Assembly (NCBI GenBank): GCA_964602055.1
Contig: CAZRPU010000002.1
Coordinates: 62,001-126,000, forward strand
DNA length: 64,000 nucleotides
Reading direction: 5' to 3'
Origin: JACPLA01 sp964602055
GTDB lineage: Bacteria; Bacteroidota; Ignavibacteria; UBA10030
A program made the position numbers and the translations under genes. Below the pieces are notes generated by a model that did no database searches, had not been told where the DNA came from, and saw only the letters and a program-made list of their open reading frames with translations. Positions 1-8,416 of the stretch are shown piece by piece. How positions within the stretch are numbered: the first letter of the stretch is position 1; every line of letters starts with the position of its first letter.

Positions 1-2
1 AG

Positions 3-1889
3 GCCCTCACCACCGCTGTCCTCCTGGTGGACGACTCATACAGCATGGCCGCTTCGGACGCAGACGGGGAATACTTCAAGCAGGCGAAGGAAGCAGCCAT
101 TGGAATAGTGAACCTTATGGGCGAAGGGGATGAAGTATTTCTTCTGCCTCTTTCGGGGGTTTCGAATGATGCGCCGGAGCCGGCGGCATACCGGGATATG
201 GCCGTCGTTCGATCGATCGTCAGAGACCTGGGAGTCACGTTCATCCACCGGCGTCTGGAAGACGGTCTCCTCCTCGCGGGCCGGATTCTCTCCAGGTCAA
301 GAAACTATAATAAAGAAGTCTATGTCCTCTCCGATTTCCAGGAAGGCGTCGTCGGCCAAAGGATGAAACCGACCGAGGAAAACGGCCAGGTATTCCCTCC
401 AGACGTGAGAATCTATCTGCTTCCCATCGGAAAGCGCGACCTGCAGAATTTAGGAATCACGTCAGCGTCCATACCCAACGGCATCATCGAAACCGGGAAA
501 GCATTTCAGTTGAAGCTCTCGGTCGGCAACTTCTCCTCTTCCGATGCAAGGAATCACCTTCTCAGTGTCTTTCTCAACGGCACACGCGTGGCCCAAAAGG
601 GGCTCGACATTGCTGGGGGTCAAATTGTTCAGAGCGAATTCTCCCTGACGCCGAAAAAGGCAGGTTTCCTTGACGGCATGATCGAGCTCGAAGATGATGA
701 CCTCATTCAGGACAATCGTTTCTACTTTTCCCTCCGCCTTCCTGAGAGGATCAGCGTCCTCCTGGTCGGATCCGAACAGGATACTCGTTATCTCGCGCTT
801 GCGCTTGGGACACGGGTTGAAGCGTCGTCGCCCTTGAAAATCGAACGAGTTGCGCATGAGCTGGTTACAGCACGAGCCCTTGAAAACCGTGATGTGGTTA
901 TTCTCGCCAACCCGGGACAGCAATCATCCGCAATTGTTGAGCGGCTGGCGGCGTTCGTTGCGAAAGGAGGAGGCTTGCTCGTTTTTCCCGGTCCTCAATC
1001 GACTCCGGCAGTGTTCAACCGGATGTACGCGCCCATGAACCTCCCTGTGCTTCAAAGCGTCGAAACGATTGGAGAGGTCTCCGAGACGACAGGGTTTGTG
1101 CAGATCGAAAAGACGGAGCTGCAGCATCCGCTTTTTGAAGGGATGTTCGAGAATGCGCGGGAGCGGATCAGCGGGCAGGAAAGGCGCTCTCTCGAGTCGC
1201 CGAACATCAGAACACTCGCGCGATTCCTGCCCAGCGCGACGGCAACATCGATCATCGCTCTTTCCAACGGTGTACCGTTTCTACTCGAACAGAAAAACGG
1301 AGAAGGAAGGATTCTCACCGCGTGTCTTCCGGCAACTCTGGAATGGTCTGACTTTCCCCTGAAGGGCTTGTTTGTTCCATTGATGCACCGATCGATTTCG
1401 TACCTCACCCAGGAAGCCGTGCGGCAGGCGCAGGTCGTGGCCGGAGACCCCGTCCGTGTGAATCTCCCAAAGGACCCGGGATCAACCCCCGTCGTTCAGA
1501 CTCCGCAAGGCATCGATGCCGCCATCGCACCGGTAACACAGGCAGGAGCGAGAACGGCTCTTTTCTCGGAAACCGGCCAGCCCGGGACATATGTCGTACG
1601 AGAACAGCAAGTGCCCATCACAAAATTTTCCGTCAATCTCGATCCCGACGAATCGAAAACCGGCCGCGCCGGCAAGGAGTCCATCGAGGCCTTGACGGGA
1701 CGCTTTGGCCTGGCTTCACGCTCGGTGATAACCATCGAACAGCCGGTAGGAGTGGAACGCATCGTGAGTCAATCACGTTTAGGTGAAGAGCTGTGGAAAT
1801 ACTTTCTGATCGCCGCATTAGTCATCGCACTTGCTGAAATGGCAGTTTCACGTGATTCTGTTCCCGACACCGGAGTGGCCGCCGCATGA
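3..1889 (+). CDS. BatA/von Willebrand factor A-type membrane protein, 5' end outside the window
   Basis: The open frame runs from the left edge. Before the first possible start (GTG at 27) it already encodes hydrophobic residues leading into VDDSYSM, a vWA metal-site (DxSxS) strand. The true start is therefore upstream of the window and the 27 start is only apparent. A vWA fold covers roughly the first 150 visible residues. A class I glutamine-amidotransferase-like segment follows in the middle (VLLVGSEQD, then FVAKGGGLLVFPG). One membrane helix lies at the C-terminus (ELWKYFLIAALVIALAEMA). This matches the large BatA-domain/vWA proteins of Bacteroidota, which usually also have two N-terminal helices. 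Their role is unclear, perhaps in envelope stress or with MoxR ATPases. The stop overlaps the hflX start by four bases, so the two are probably cotranscribed. Confidence 0.8.
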   Translation, partial: ALTTAVLLVDDSYSMAASDADGEYFKQAKEAAIGIVNLMGEGDEVFLLPLSGVSNDAPEPAAYRDMAVVRSIVRDLGVTFIHRRLEDGLLLAGRILSRSRNYNKEVYVLSDFQEGVVGQRMKPTEENGQVFPPDVRIYLLPIGKRDLQNLGITSASIPNGIIETGKAFQLKLSVGNFSSSDARNHLLSVFLNGTRVAQKGLDIAGGQIVQSEFSLTPKKAGFLDGMIELEDDDLIQDNRFYFSLRLPERISVLLVGSEQDTRYLALALGTRVEASSPLKIERVAHELVTARALENRDVVILANPGQQSSAIVERLAAFVAKGGGLLVFPGPQSTPAVFNRMYAPMNLPVLQSVETIGEVSETTGFVQIEKTELQHPLFEGMFENARERISGQERRSLESPNIRTLARFLPSATATSIIALSNGVPFLLEQKNGEGRILTACLPATLEWSDFPLKGLFVPLMHRSISYLTQEAVRQAQVVAGDPVRVNLPKDPGSTPVVQTPQGIDAAIAPVTQAGARTALFSETGQPGTYVVREQQVPITKFSVNLDPDESKTGRAGKESIEALTGRFGLASRSVITIEQPVGVERIVSQSRLGEELWKYFLIAALVIALAEMAVSRDSVPDTGVAAA

Positions 1890-3157
1890 TCGAGTTTTTG
1901 AAATCAGAAAAGGAAGGATGCATCCTCGTCGGAGTTTCAACCCGCTCAACGGGAAGAAAGGAGACCGAGGAGCTCATGGACGAACTCGCCTTGCTTGCGG
2001 ACACCGCAGGGGCGGAGGTACGCTCCCGCATGGTGCAGGACCGCGATCGCATCGACGCGGCGTTTTTTATCGGCAAGGGGAAGGTCGAGGAACTCCGCTC
2101 TCTTGTTGAGAGCAAATCCGTACCGCTGGTGATCTTCGACGATGATCTCTCTGCCGTCCAGGTGAGAAACCTTGAGCGTGAGCTTGCATGTAAAGTCCTC
2201 GATCGCAGCGCTCTCATTCTCGAAATCTTTGCTTCGCGGGCAAAGTCCATGGAGGCAAAGACGCAGGTTGAGCTGGCCCAGCTCCAGTATCTCCTCCCCC
2301 GCCTCACGCGGCAATGGACCCATCTTTCCAAGCAGTATGGAGGCATCGGAACAAAAGGACCGGGAGAAACGCAGATCGAGACTGACCGCCGGATGATTCG
2401 GACACGCATCAGCCATCTGAAGGAAAAACTGGAACGCATCGGCCGCCAGCGAACAACGCAGAGGAGGGGAAGAGATAAACACACACGGGCTGCCCTGGTC
2501 GGATACACAAACGTGGGAAAATCAACCCTCCTCAATACCCTCTCCGGATCTGAAGTTTTTGTCGAAAACCGCCTCTTTGCAACGCTCGATCCCACTACAC
2601 GGCTGGTTCCCCTCACGCAGGGTGTCGAGATTCTCATCACTGATACGGTCGGGTTTATCCGAAAACTTCCCCATCACCTTGTCGCATCCTTCAAAAGCAC
2701 TCTCGAAGAAATAACGGAAGCTGACCTGATTCTGCATGTTGCCGATGTTACAAGCACGGTCTTCGAGCATCAAGTGAAAATCGTTCAGGATACGCTCCAC
2801 GATCTCGGATGCAGCACAAAACCGACGTTGATGGTCTTCAACAAGATCGACCGCCTGGCGGAACGGGGCATTCTCCACGACATTGCGAAAGAATTTCCCC
2901 ATTCGGTGTTTATTTCGGCCATGCGAGGGATCAATCTCCTTGGCTTGAAGAATGAAGTCCTTGGGCTCCTCGAAAAGGAATTTGTCGAAGAAGAGTTTTC
3001 AGTATCACAGGAACACCAAAAGCTTATCGCCTATCTGCACACAGTGGGTGAGATACGGGAGAAGAGCTATACCGACAATCTGGTCGTTCTTCGAGTGAGG
3101 ATTCCGAAAAAGGACAAGGAGCGGGTCGTACAAATGGTGGCAATGCAGGGAAAATAG
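1886..3157 (+). CDS. hflX: GTPase HflX
   Basis: This 423-residue protein is a ribosome-associated GTPase that splits or rescues stalled 70S ribosomes after stress. The N-terminal HflX domain (about 1-190) contains the family signature GPGETQIETDRR (about 158-169). The G domain follows: P-loop GYTNVGKS at 206-213, DTVGF as G3, and NKID as G4. The length is normal for the family. The ATG start overlaps the upstream vWA gene as ATGA, which supports this start. A strong intrinsic terminator lies 22 bases after the stop, so hflX ends the transcript. The identification is secure; the exact physiological role here is inferred from the family. Confidence 0.97.
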   Translation: MIEFLKSEKEGCILVGVSTRSTGRKETEELMDELALLADTAGAEVRSRMVQDRDRIDAAFFIGKGKVEELRSLVESKSVPLVIFDDDLSAVQVRNLERELACKVLDRSALILEIFASRAKSMEAKTQVELAQLQYLLPRLTRQWTHLSKQYGGIGTKGPGETQIETDRRMIRTRISHLKEKLERIGRQRTTQRRGRDKHTRAALVGYTNVGKSTLLNTLSGSEVFVENRLFATLDPTTRLVPLTQGVEILITDTVGFIRKLPHHLVASFKSTLEEITEADLILHVADVTSTVFEHQVKIVQDTLHDLGCSTKPTLMVFNKIDRLAERGILHDIAKEFPHSVFISAMRGINLLGLKNEVLGLLEKEFVEEEFSVSQEHQKLIAYLHTVGEIREKSYTDNLVVLRVRIPKKDKERVVQMVAMQGK

Positions 3158-3179
3158 CAGCTGCGTCAAATGTTTCAAT

Positions 3180-3215
3180 CAACGCCCGGTGAAGATCCGG
3201 GCGTTGTGCTTTTCT
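3180..3215 (+). terminator. Intrinsic terminator after hflX
   Basis: A perfect 10-base stem (CAACGCCCGG, 3180-3189, with CCGGGCGTTG, 3197-3206) has a 7-base loop and is followed by TGCTTTTCTT. It sits between the convergent ends of hflX and the SpoIIE-type phosphatase. The T-rich tail is on the plus-strand side, so it should mainly stop hflX transcription. Confidence 0.85.
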
Positions 3216-3231
3216 TGCGGTGAGGCCCGCC

Positions 3232-4272
3232 TCAAGGTGCGGAGTTTCTCCTGAGCACAATCAACGTTGCATCATCGTCGAGGTCGCGGCGCCCGGAAAA
3301 CGCGTAAAGCTGTGTCCGGACCTCCTGCGTGATTTCCTGAACGGGCCTCAGGAAAAATTGCTGAAGGATGCCGAGGAACCGCTCTTCGCCAAACTCCTCT
3401 CCTGCGGGGGATCGGGTTTCAAGGATTCCATCGGTGTACAAGACGAGAAGATCACCCTGACCGATCACCGCTTCTCCAACCGAAAATACGGGCTCCTCAA
3501 CAAGCCCGATGGCCGGTCCGGTCGGTCGAAGCATCGAAGACCCTACGCCGCCGTCCGGTGCTGCCCGAAGGAGGATCGGAGAATGGTGTCCTGCGTTGAC
3601 GTATTCCAACTTGCCGCTTTGGGGATCGAGATGGCCAATGAACAGTGAGACGAACTTCGTCAACGCAATATTGTGATGGAACAAGCGATTCAGGCGCGTC
3701 ACCACTTGTTCGGGCGATCGGCTTTCCGGCACGATGATGCGTAGGGATGCCTGCATGTTCGCCATCAGCATGCTTGCAGGCATTCCTTTTCCCATGACAT
3801 CTGCAATCATCAAACCCCGGGCGTTGTCGCCAAAACCGAGGAAATCAAAGTAATCACCGCCGACCACAAAGGCTGGCTGGCTGAAGGCGGCGATTTCCCA
3901 TCCTTGGAGGGAAGGGGGCGACTGCGGCAAGAGCGCCCGCTGCACCTTCTGAGAGAGCTCCAACTCGCTTTCAAGCCGGCTGCGCTGTTGCGCATCAAGA
4001 TGATCAAGACACACTCTCGCGGCATAATCCATCGCAAAGAGATGATCTTCGACCTCCTCGTGGCAAACAACACATTGTCCCAATTCGGAGCGTTCCCCCT
4101 TTTCGATGGCCGTTGCGAGCTCCTGAACCTTCCTTTCGACGGCCTTGACGCCATCACGACCGCCGAGACGCATCGAGATTTCGCGTTCCTTCGATTGAGC
4201 AAGCCACCGTACAAGGTCGGCGTGCCTGTTGCGAAGCGTCATTAAAACTTTTTCCAACACTTGTCCGGCCAT
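3232..4272 (-). CDS. SpoIIE/RsbU-type PP2C phosphatase with an N-terminal DksA/TraR-like zinc finger
   Basis: The 346-residue protein has two parts. Residues 1-115 are helical and contain C67-x2-C70-x17-C88-x2-H91, the spacing of a DksA/TraR zinc finger with the last Cys replaced by His. Residues about 120-345 are a PP2C (SpoIIE) serine phosphatase: VGGDYFD, the metal-binding IADVMGKGMPA motif and the terminal DDDATLIVL are all visible. Family members dephosphorylate anti-sigma-factor antagonists in partner-switching pathways. No antagonist or anti-sigma gene lies nearby, so the target is unknown. The ATG follows GAGGGAAG at a good distance. The gene is transcribed alone, divergently from the S9 peptidase. 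The CxxCH inside the finger is probably not a heme site, since there is no signal peptide. Confidence 0.9.
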   Translation of the reverse strand: MAGQVLEKVLMTLRNRHADLVRWLAQSKEREISMRLGGRDGVKAVERKVQELATAIEKGERSELGQCVVCHEEVEDHLFAMDYAARVCLDHLDAQQRSRLESELELSQKVQRALLPQSPPSLQGWEIAAFSQPAFVVGGDYFDFLGFGDNARGLMIADVMGKGMPASMLMANMQASLRIIVPESRSPEQVVTRLNRLFHHNIALTKFVSLFIGHLDPQSGKLEYVNAGHHSPILLRAAPDGGVGSSMLRPTGPAIGLVEEPVFSVGEAVIGQGDLLVLYTDGILETRSPAGEEFGEERFLGILQQFFLRPVQEITQEVRTQLYAFSGRRDLDDDATLIVLRRNSAP

Positions 4273-4382
4273 AGTTCTTCCCTCTGAACCTGTATACGAT
4301 GCTCCTGGGGAAAAGTTTTCCGACGATGATCATTGATCCGGAAAGATTACTGGGAAACCGGAAAATTCATCCAAAAGTTCGC

Positions 4383-4411
4383 TTGGATGATTTCGGGATT
4401 ATCGGTATTAT
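4383..4411 (+). promoter_or_regulatory. Sigma-70-type promoter of the S9 peptidase gene
   Basis: The -35 box is TTGGAT at 4383-4388, followed by a 17-base spacer and the -10 box TATTAT at 4406-4411. It lies 42 bases upstream of the peptidase ATG, inside the divergent gap with the phosphatase gene. The assignment is by sequence only. Confidence 0.6.
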
Positions 4412-4453
4412 CGTTTCGAACCGCTCCCCCAAAAAGATCCTTTCGGAGACCCC

Positions 4454-7285
4454 ATGACTTCCCGAGTACTTTCCACCGTAGTTGTTCTCGTCTGTTCCTT
4501 TCATCTTTCCGGCGCTCAGACGCCAGCCAAAAAAACGCTCGATCACGGCGTTTATGACGGCTGGAAGAGGGTTGCCGGACAATCCATTTCACGCGACGGT
4601 AAGTGGGTGGTCTACACTGTCGAACCTCAGGAAGGAGACCCGCAACTCGTTCTCTATAATACTGCCGCACGCTCGTACGACACCATCCCGCGGGGCACTG
4701 GCGCCAGGATTTCTGAGTCTTCCGACTTTGTGCTCTTCGCCATCAAGCCCCCCTTTGCCGAAGTGAAGAAGATGAAGATTGCGAAGAAGAAAGAGGCTGA
4801 TTTGCCGAAAGATTCCCTTGGCCTGTATGAGCTTGCTTCGGGAAGCCTTACAAAAATCGCACGCGTGAAATCGTTCAAGCTCCCGGAAAAGGGAACGGGG
4901 TGGGTGGCTTACCAGCTAGAACAAGAACCCGCCGATACGTCAAAGAAAGCCAGAAAGAAACCGTCCGACGACACTGAAGACCAGGACGAAGACACGCCGA
5001 AAAAAGAGGAGCCGGGGACTTCCGTCATTCTCCGCAACCTCGTGATGAAAAAGGAGTATGCCTTCCCATTTGCCTCGGAGTACGTGTTTTCCAAGAATGG
5101 AAAGAGATTTCTCGTCGCGACAACAGGGAACGACAGCACCGTCTTGCCCGGTGTTTTCACCATGAACACGGGAAAAGCGCTTTCAGACACATCACGTTCC
5201 TTTATCGACACACTCGCAAAGGGAAAAGGGAAATACAAGAATATCGCATGCGACGATGACGGCTTGCAGGCAGCTTTTGCCGCCGATCGGGATACATCCA
5301 AAGGCAAACAGCGATATTATTCTCTGCTGTATTGGTCGGAAACCGGTAAGAAAACGGAAACAATCGCGGATACCCTCACGCCAGGGTTGCCGAAGGGTTG
5401 GCTTATCAGCGAACACGCGGGGGTTTCTTTTTCCAGAGATGGAAAGAAAATCATGTTCGGAACTGCCCCGGTTCCCTCGCCTGAGGACACGACCATGAAC
5501 GATCAGGAAACGGCGAAACTTGATGTCTGGAACTGGCAGGATCCGCATCTCCAGCCTATGCAGCTCAAAAACCTCAGCGAAGAAAAGAAACGGTCGTACC
5601 TCGCCGTGATCCATCTCAAGAACAGAAGGTTCACACAGCTCGCCGCGCTCGATCGTCCGTCCATTGTCACAGGCATGGGGGGCAATACCGAAACGGCTCT
5701 GGGCTTGTCGGACTTGCCCTATAGAAAGCTCGTCTCGTGGGATGGATTGTATCGCGATGTTTTTGTGGTCGACATGCTGACTGGATCTGCGAAGAAAATC
5801 ATGACGAAGGTACGAGGAAACCCTGCTCTCTCTCCGAGCGGGCGTTATGTTGTTTGGTACGCAGAAGAGGATTCAAACTGGTATTCGTATTCCATCGCCG
5901 GAGGGAGAACTGTCAGACTTACAGGATCGGTTCCTTTTCCCTTGTACTATGAATTGAACGATGTTCCTGACAAACCACGCTCGTACGGACTCATGGCATG
6001 GACCCAGGATGACAAGGACGTGATGATCTACGATCGGTATGACATCTGGCGTCTCGATCCCGACGGAAAGCGCCCGCCGGCGAGTGTCACCCAGGGATCG
6101 GGGAGAAAAGAGAACATCGTCTTCCGGTATGTCAAGCTCGATCCTGACGAGGAATATCTGCGGTCCGATGCCGAGATTCTCCTGGAGGCTTTTTCCAATA
6201 CCGACAAATCCTCGGGGTTCTCTCGCGTGAAGCTTTCGGGCGGCAAGGCTCCCGAGAAACTCTTCATGGGACCATTTGATTTTTCAACTCCCGTGAAGTC
6301 GCGGGACACAGAAATGATGATTCTCACCCGGAGCAACTTCCGCGAATGTCCCGACCTGTTTACCACCGACAGGTCAATGTCAAAGCTGGATCGGATAAGC
6401 AATGTCAACCCTCAGCAAAGCGAGTATTCCTGGGGTTCCGTTGAGCTCATCACATGGATTGCTGCCGACGGGCTGCCTATCGAAGGATTGCTGTATAAGC
6501 CCGAAGACTTTGATCCCAAAAAGAAATATCCTCTCCTTTCCTATTTCTACGAAAGAAACTCAGATAACCTGAACCGCTACTATCCCCCCTCTCCCCCTTC
6601 GTCAAGCATCAATATCTCATTGTACGTCAGCAACGGCTATGTCGTTTTCGTTCCTGACATCCGGTACCAGGTGGGGTATCCCGGAAAGAGCGCCTACGAT
6701 TGCGTCGTCCCGGGTATCCTCAGCCTCATCCGGGCGGGATTTATCGACAGTTCCAAGATAGGGATTCAGGGACATAGCTGGGGTGGCTACCAGGTGACCT
6801 ATCTGGTTTCGCGCTCGAAGATGTTTGCTGCAGCAGAGGCAGGCGCCCCGGTTTCGAATATGACGAGCGCCTACGGAGGGATACGCTGGGAGTCAGGAAT
6901 GAGCCGCATGTTTCAATACGAAAAGACGCAAAGCAGAATCGGCGCGACCCTGTGGGAGAATCCGACACTCTATCTTGAGAATTCGGCGCTGTTCAAAGCG
7001 CCCGATATTACCACACCGCTTCTCATGCTCCATAACGATGCTGACGGCGCGGTTCCCTGGTATCAGGGTATCGAATTGTTCGTTGCGCTGCGGAGACTGA
7101 ACAAGCCGGTTTGGATGGTGAATTACAACGGGGAACCGCATGGCATACGACAGCGAAAGAATCAGAAGGACTGGGCGATCCGCATGATGCAATTCTTCGA
7201 TCACTATTTGAAAGGGAAGCCGGCGCCCGCGTGGATGGCGGAAGGGATTCCTGCGGTGGAAAAGGGAAAGACTCTGGGCTATTGA
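4454..7285 (+). CDS. Secreted S9 family (prolyl oligopeptidase/dipeptidyl peptidase-like) serine peptidase
   Basis: The 943-residue protein begins with a cleavable signal peptide (hydrophobic VLSTVVVLVCSFHL, then SGAQ), so it is periplasmic or exported. A WD40/TolB-like propeller covers roughly residues 30-640. It includes a Lys/Glu-rich insertion near 155-185. The C-terminal alpha/beta-hydrolase peptidase domain has the nucleophile in GHSWGGYQ (Ser775), the acid in HNDADGAVPW (Asp864) and the histidine in EPHG (His896). The complete triad argues for an active enzyme, probably in peptide scavenging. The substrate cannot be read from sequence. The gene has its own promoter and appears monocistronic, converging on the adenosine deaminase gene. 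Confidence 0.93.
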   Translation: MTSRVLSTVVVLVCSFHLSGAQTPAKKTLDHGVYDGWKRVAGQSISRDGKWVVYTVEPQEGDPQLVLYNTAARSYDTIPRGTGARISESSDFVLFAIKPPFAEVKKMKIAKKKEADLPKDSLGLYELASGSLTKIARVKSFKLPEKGTGWVAYQLEQEPADTSKKARKKPSDDTEDQDEDTPKKEEPGTSVILRNLVMKKEYAFPFASEYVFSKNGKRFLVATTGNDSTVLPGVFTMNTGKALSDTSRSFIDTLAKGKGKYKNIACDDDGLQAAFAADRDTSKGKQRYYSLLYWSETGKKTETIADTLTPGLPKGWLISEHAGVSFSRDGKKIMFGTAPVPSPEDTTMNDQETAKLDVWNWQDPHLQPMQLKNLSEEKKRSYLAVIHLKNRRFTQLAALDRPSIVTGMGGNTETALGLSDLPYRKLVSWDGLYRDVFVVDMLTGSAKKIMTKVRGNPALSPSGRYVVWYAEEDSNWYSYSIAGGRTVRLTGSVPFPLYYELNDVPDKPRSYGLMAWTQDDKDVMIYDRYDIWRLDPDGKRPPASVTQGSGRKENIVFRYVKLDPDEEYLRSDAEILLEAFSNTDKSSGFSRVKLSGGKAPEKLFMGPFDFSTPVKSRDTEMMILTRSNFRECPDLFTTDRSMSKLDRISNVNPQQSEYSWGSVELITWIAADGLPIEGLLYKPEDFDPKKKYPLLSYFYERNSDNLNRYYPPSPPSSSINISLYVSNGYVVFVPDIRYQVGYPGKSAYDCVVPGILSLIRAGFIDSSKIGIQGHSWGGYQVTYLVSRSKMFAAAEAGAPVSNMTSAYGGIRWESGMSRMFQYEKTQSRIGATLWENPTLYLENSALFKAPDITTPLLMLHNDADGAVPWYQGIELFVALRRLNKPVWMVNYNGEPHGIRQRKNQKDWAIRMMQFFDHYLKGKPAPAWMAEGIPAVEKGKTLGY

Positions 7286-7331
7286 TTGAGCACCGGGCAG
7301 GCCTCCGCGTTTTCATCCCCCCGCGGCGCGT

Positions 7332-8405
7332 TCATCGCCGAACTTTTGCGTAACCCGGTTTGATGACGTTATAGATCAGCGCGATGCGTTTCTTGTACGG
7401 GAGGAACGCGCTTTTCATAGCGTTGATGGTGAGCTTCTCCAGGTCGTCCAGATTCAAATGAAACGCTTCGGCGGCCGATTTGAATTCGTCGGTGAGCGTT
7501 ATCCGGCTCATTAATCGGTCGTCCGTATTGAGCATCACTCGGAACTTGTAGCGGAAGAGAATGCCGAACGGGTGCTCTGCCAGCTTCTTCACGGCTCCTG
7601 TGTGGACATTGCTCGTCAGGCAGATTTCCAGGGGAATTCTCTTGTCGAGAACATACTGCGCAAGTGTTCCCATGCTCTGAACAGCACCATCCTTGATCTT
7701 CATATCCTCGATCAACCGTGTTGCATGTCCAATCCGATGAGCGCCGCACCATTGAATGGCCTGCCAGATTGATTCTTTTCCAAACGCTTCACCGGCATGA
7801 ATGGTGATGTTGAAGTTCTCTCTTTGGATGAAATGGAACGCGTCGACATGTTTCTTCGGGGGATACCCGCCTTCTTCCCCCGCAAGATCAAAGCCAACGA
7901 CTCCCTGCTGACGGAAATCTACCGCAAGTTCTGCGATCTCCATGGAAATGGCGGGCTTCATATTTCTCATTGCACACAGGATAAGGCCGTATTCGACTCC
8001 AAATTCCTTCTTCCCGCGTTCCAACCCCCGAAGAACGGATCGGACAACCGTCTCGAGGTGGAGCCCTCGCTGCTGATGGAAGATGGGGGCGAACCTCGTC
8101 TCGACATAAATCACGCCATCGCGGCGCATGTCCTCCATCATTTCGTAAGCAACTCTTTCAAGGGACTCTTCCGTCTGCATGACGCCGCAGGTGTGCTCGA
8201 ATCCTTCGAGAAACAACGGCAGGCTTCCGCGGGTTGCTCCGCGATGAAACCATGTCTCAAGTTCGCGGGCATTGGTCGTGGGCAGTTTCTTGTATCCGTT
8301 TTGCTTTGCCAGGTCGATCACCGTCGAGGGTCGGACGCCTCCGTCGAGGTGATCGTGAAGGAGCACTTTCGGAAGGGTACGTATCTGATCGGTCTTGAGT
8401 CTCAT
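7332..8405 (-). CDS. add: Adenosine deaminase family protein
   Basis: This 357-residue protein should deaminate adenosine to inosine in the cytoplasm. Zinc and catalytic motifs are present: LLHDHLDGG near the N-terminus, TIHAGEA (zinc His and catalytic Glu), the SNVHTG segment followed by EHP, and LNTDDRLMSR near the end (zinc Asp pair). I start at the ATG at 8405. A TTG at 8420 would overlap hutH by four bases and add five residues, which is possible because many neighbours are coupled that way. The gene lies directly downstream of hutH and is probably cotranscribed with it. Adenosine deaminases and related adenine or aminodeoxyfutalosine deaminases look alike, so the substrate is likely but not proven. 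Confidence 0.88.
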   Translation of the reverse strand: MRLKTDQIRTLPKVLLHDHLDGGVRPSTVIDLAKQNGYKKLPTTNARELETWFHRGATRGSLPLFLEGFEHTCGVMQTEESLERVAYEMMEDMRRDGVIYVETRFAPIFHQQRGLHLETVVRSVLRGLERGKKEFGVEYGLILCAMRNMKPAISMEIAELAVDFRQQGVVGFDLAGEEGGYPPKKHVDAFHFIQRENFNITIHAGEAFGKESIWQAIQWCGAHRIGHATRLIEDMKIKDGAVQSMGTLAQYVLDKRIPLEICLTSNVHTGAVKKLAEHPFGILFRYKFRVMLNTDDRLMSRITLTDEFKSAAEAFHLNLDDLEKLTINAMKSAFLPYKKRIALIYNVIKPGYAKVRR

Positions 8406-8416
8406 GATATTCCGTT

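Noticed and set aside
3232..4272. Heme-binding CxxCH in the SpoIIE-type phosphatase
   Set aside because: The motif falls inside a zinc-finger spacing (C67, C70, C88, H91), and the protein has no signal peptide for cytochrome c maturation.
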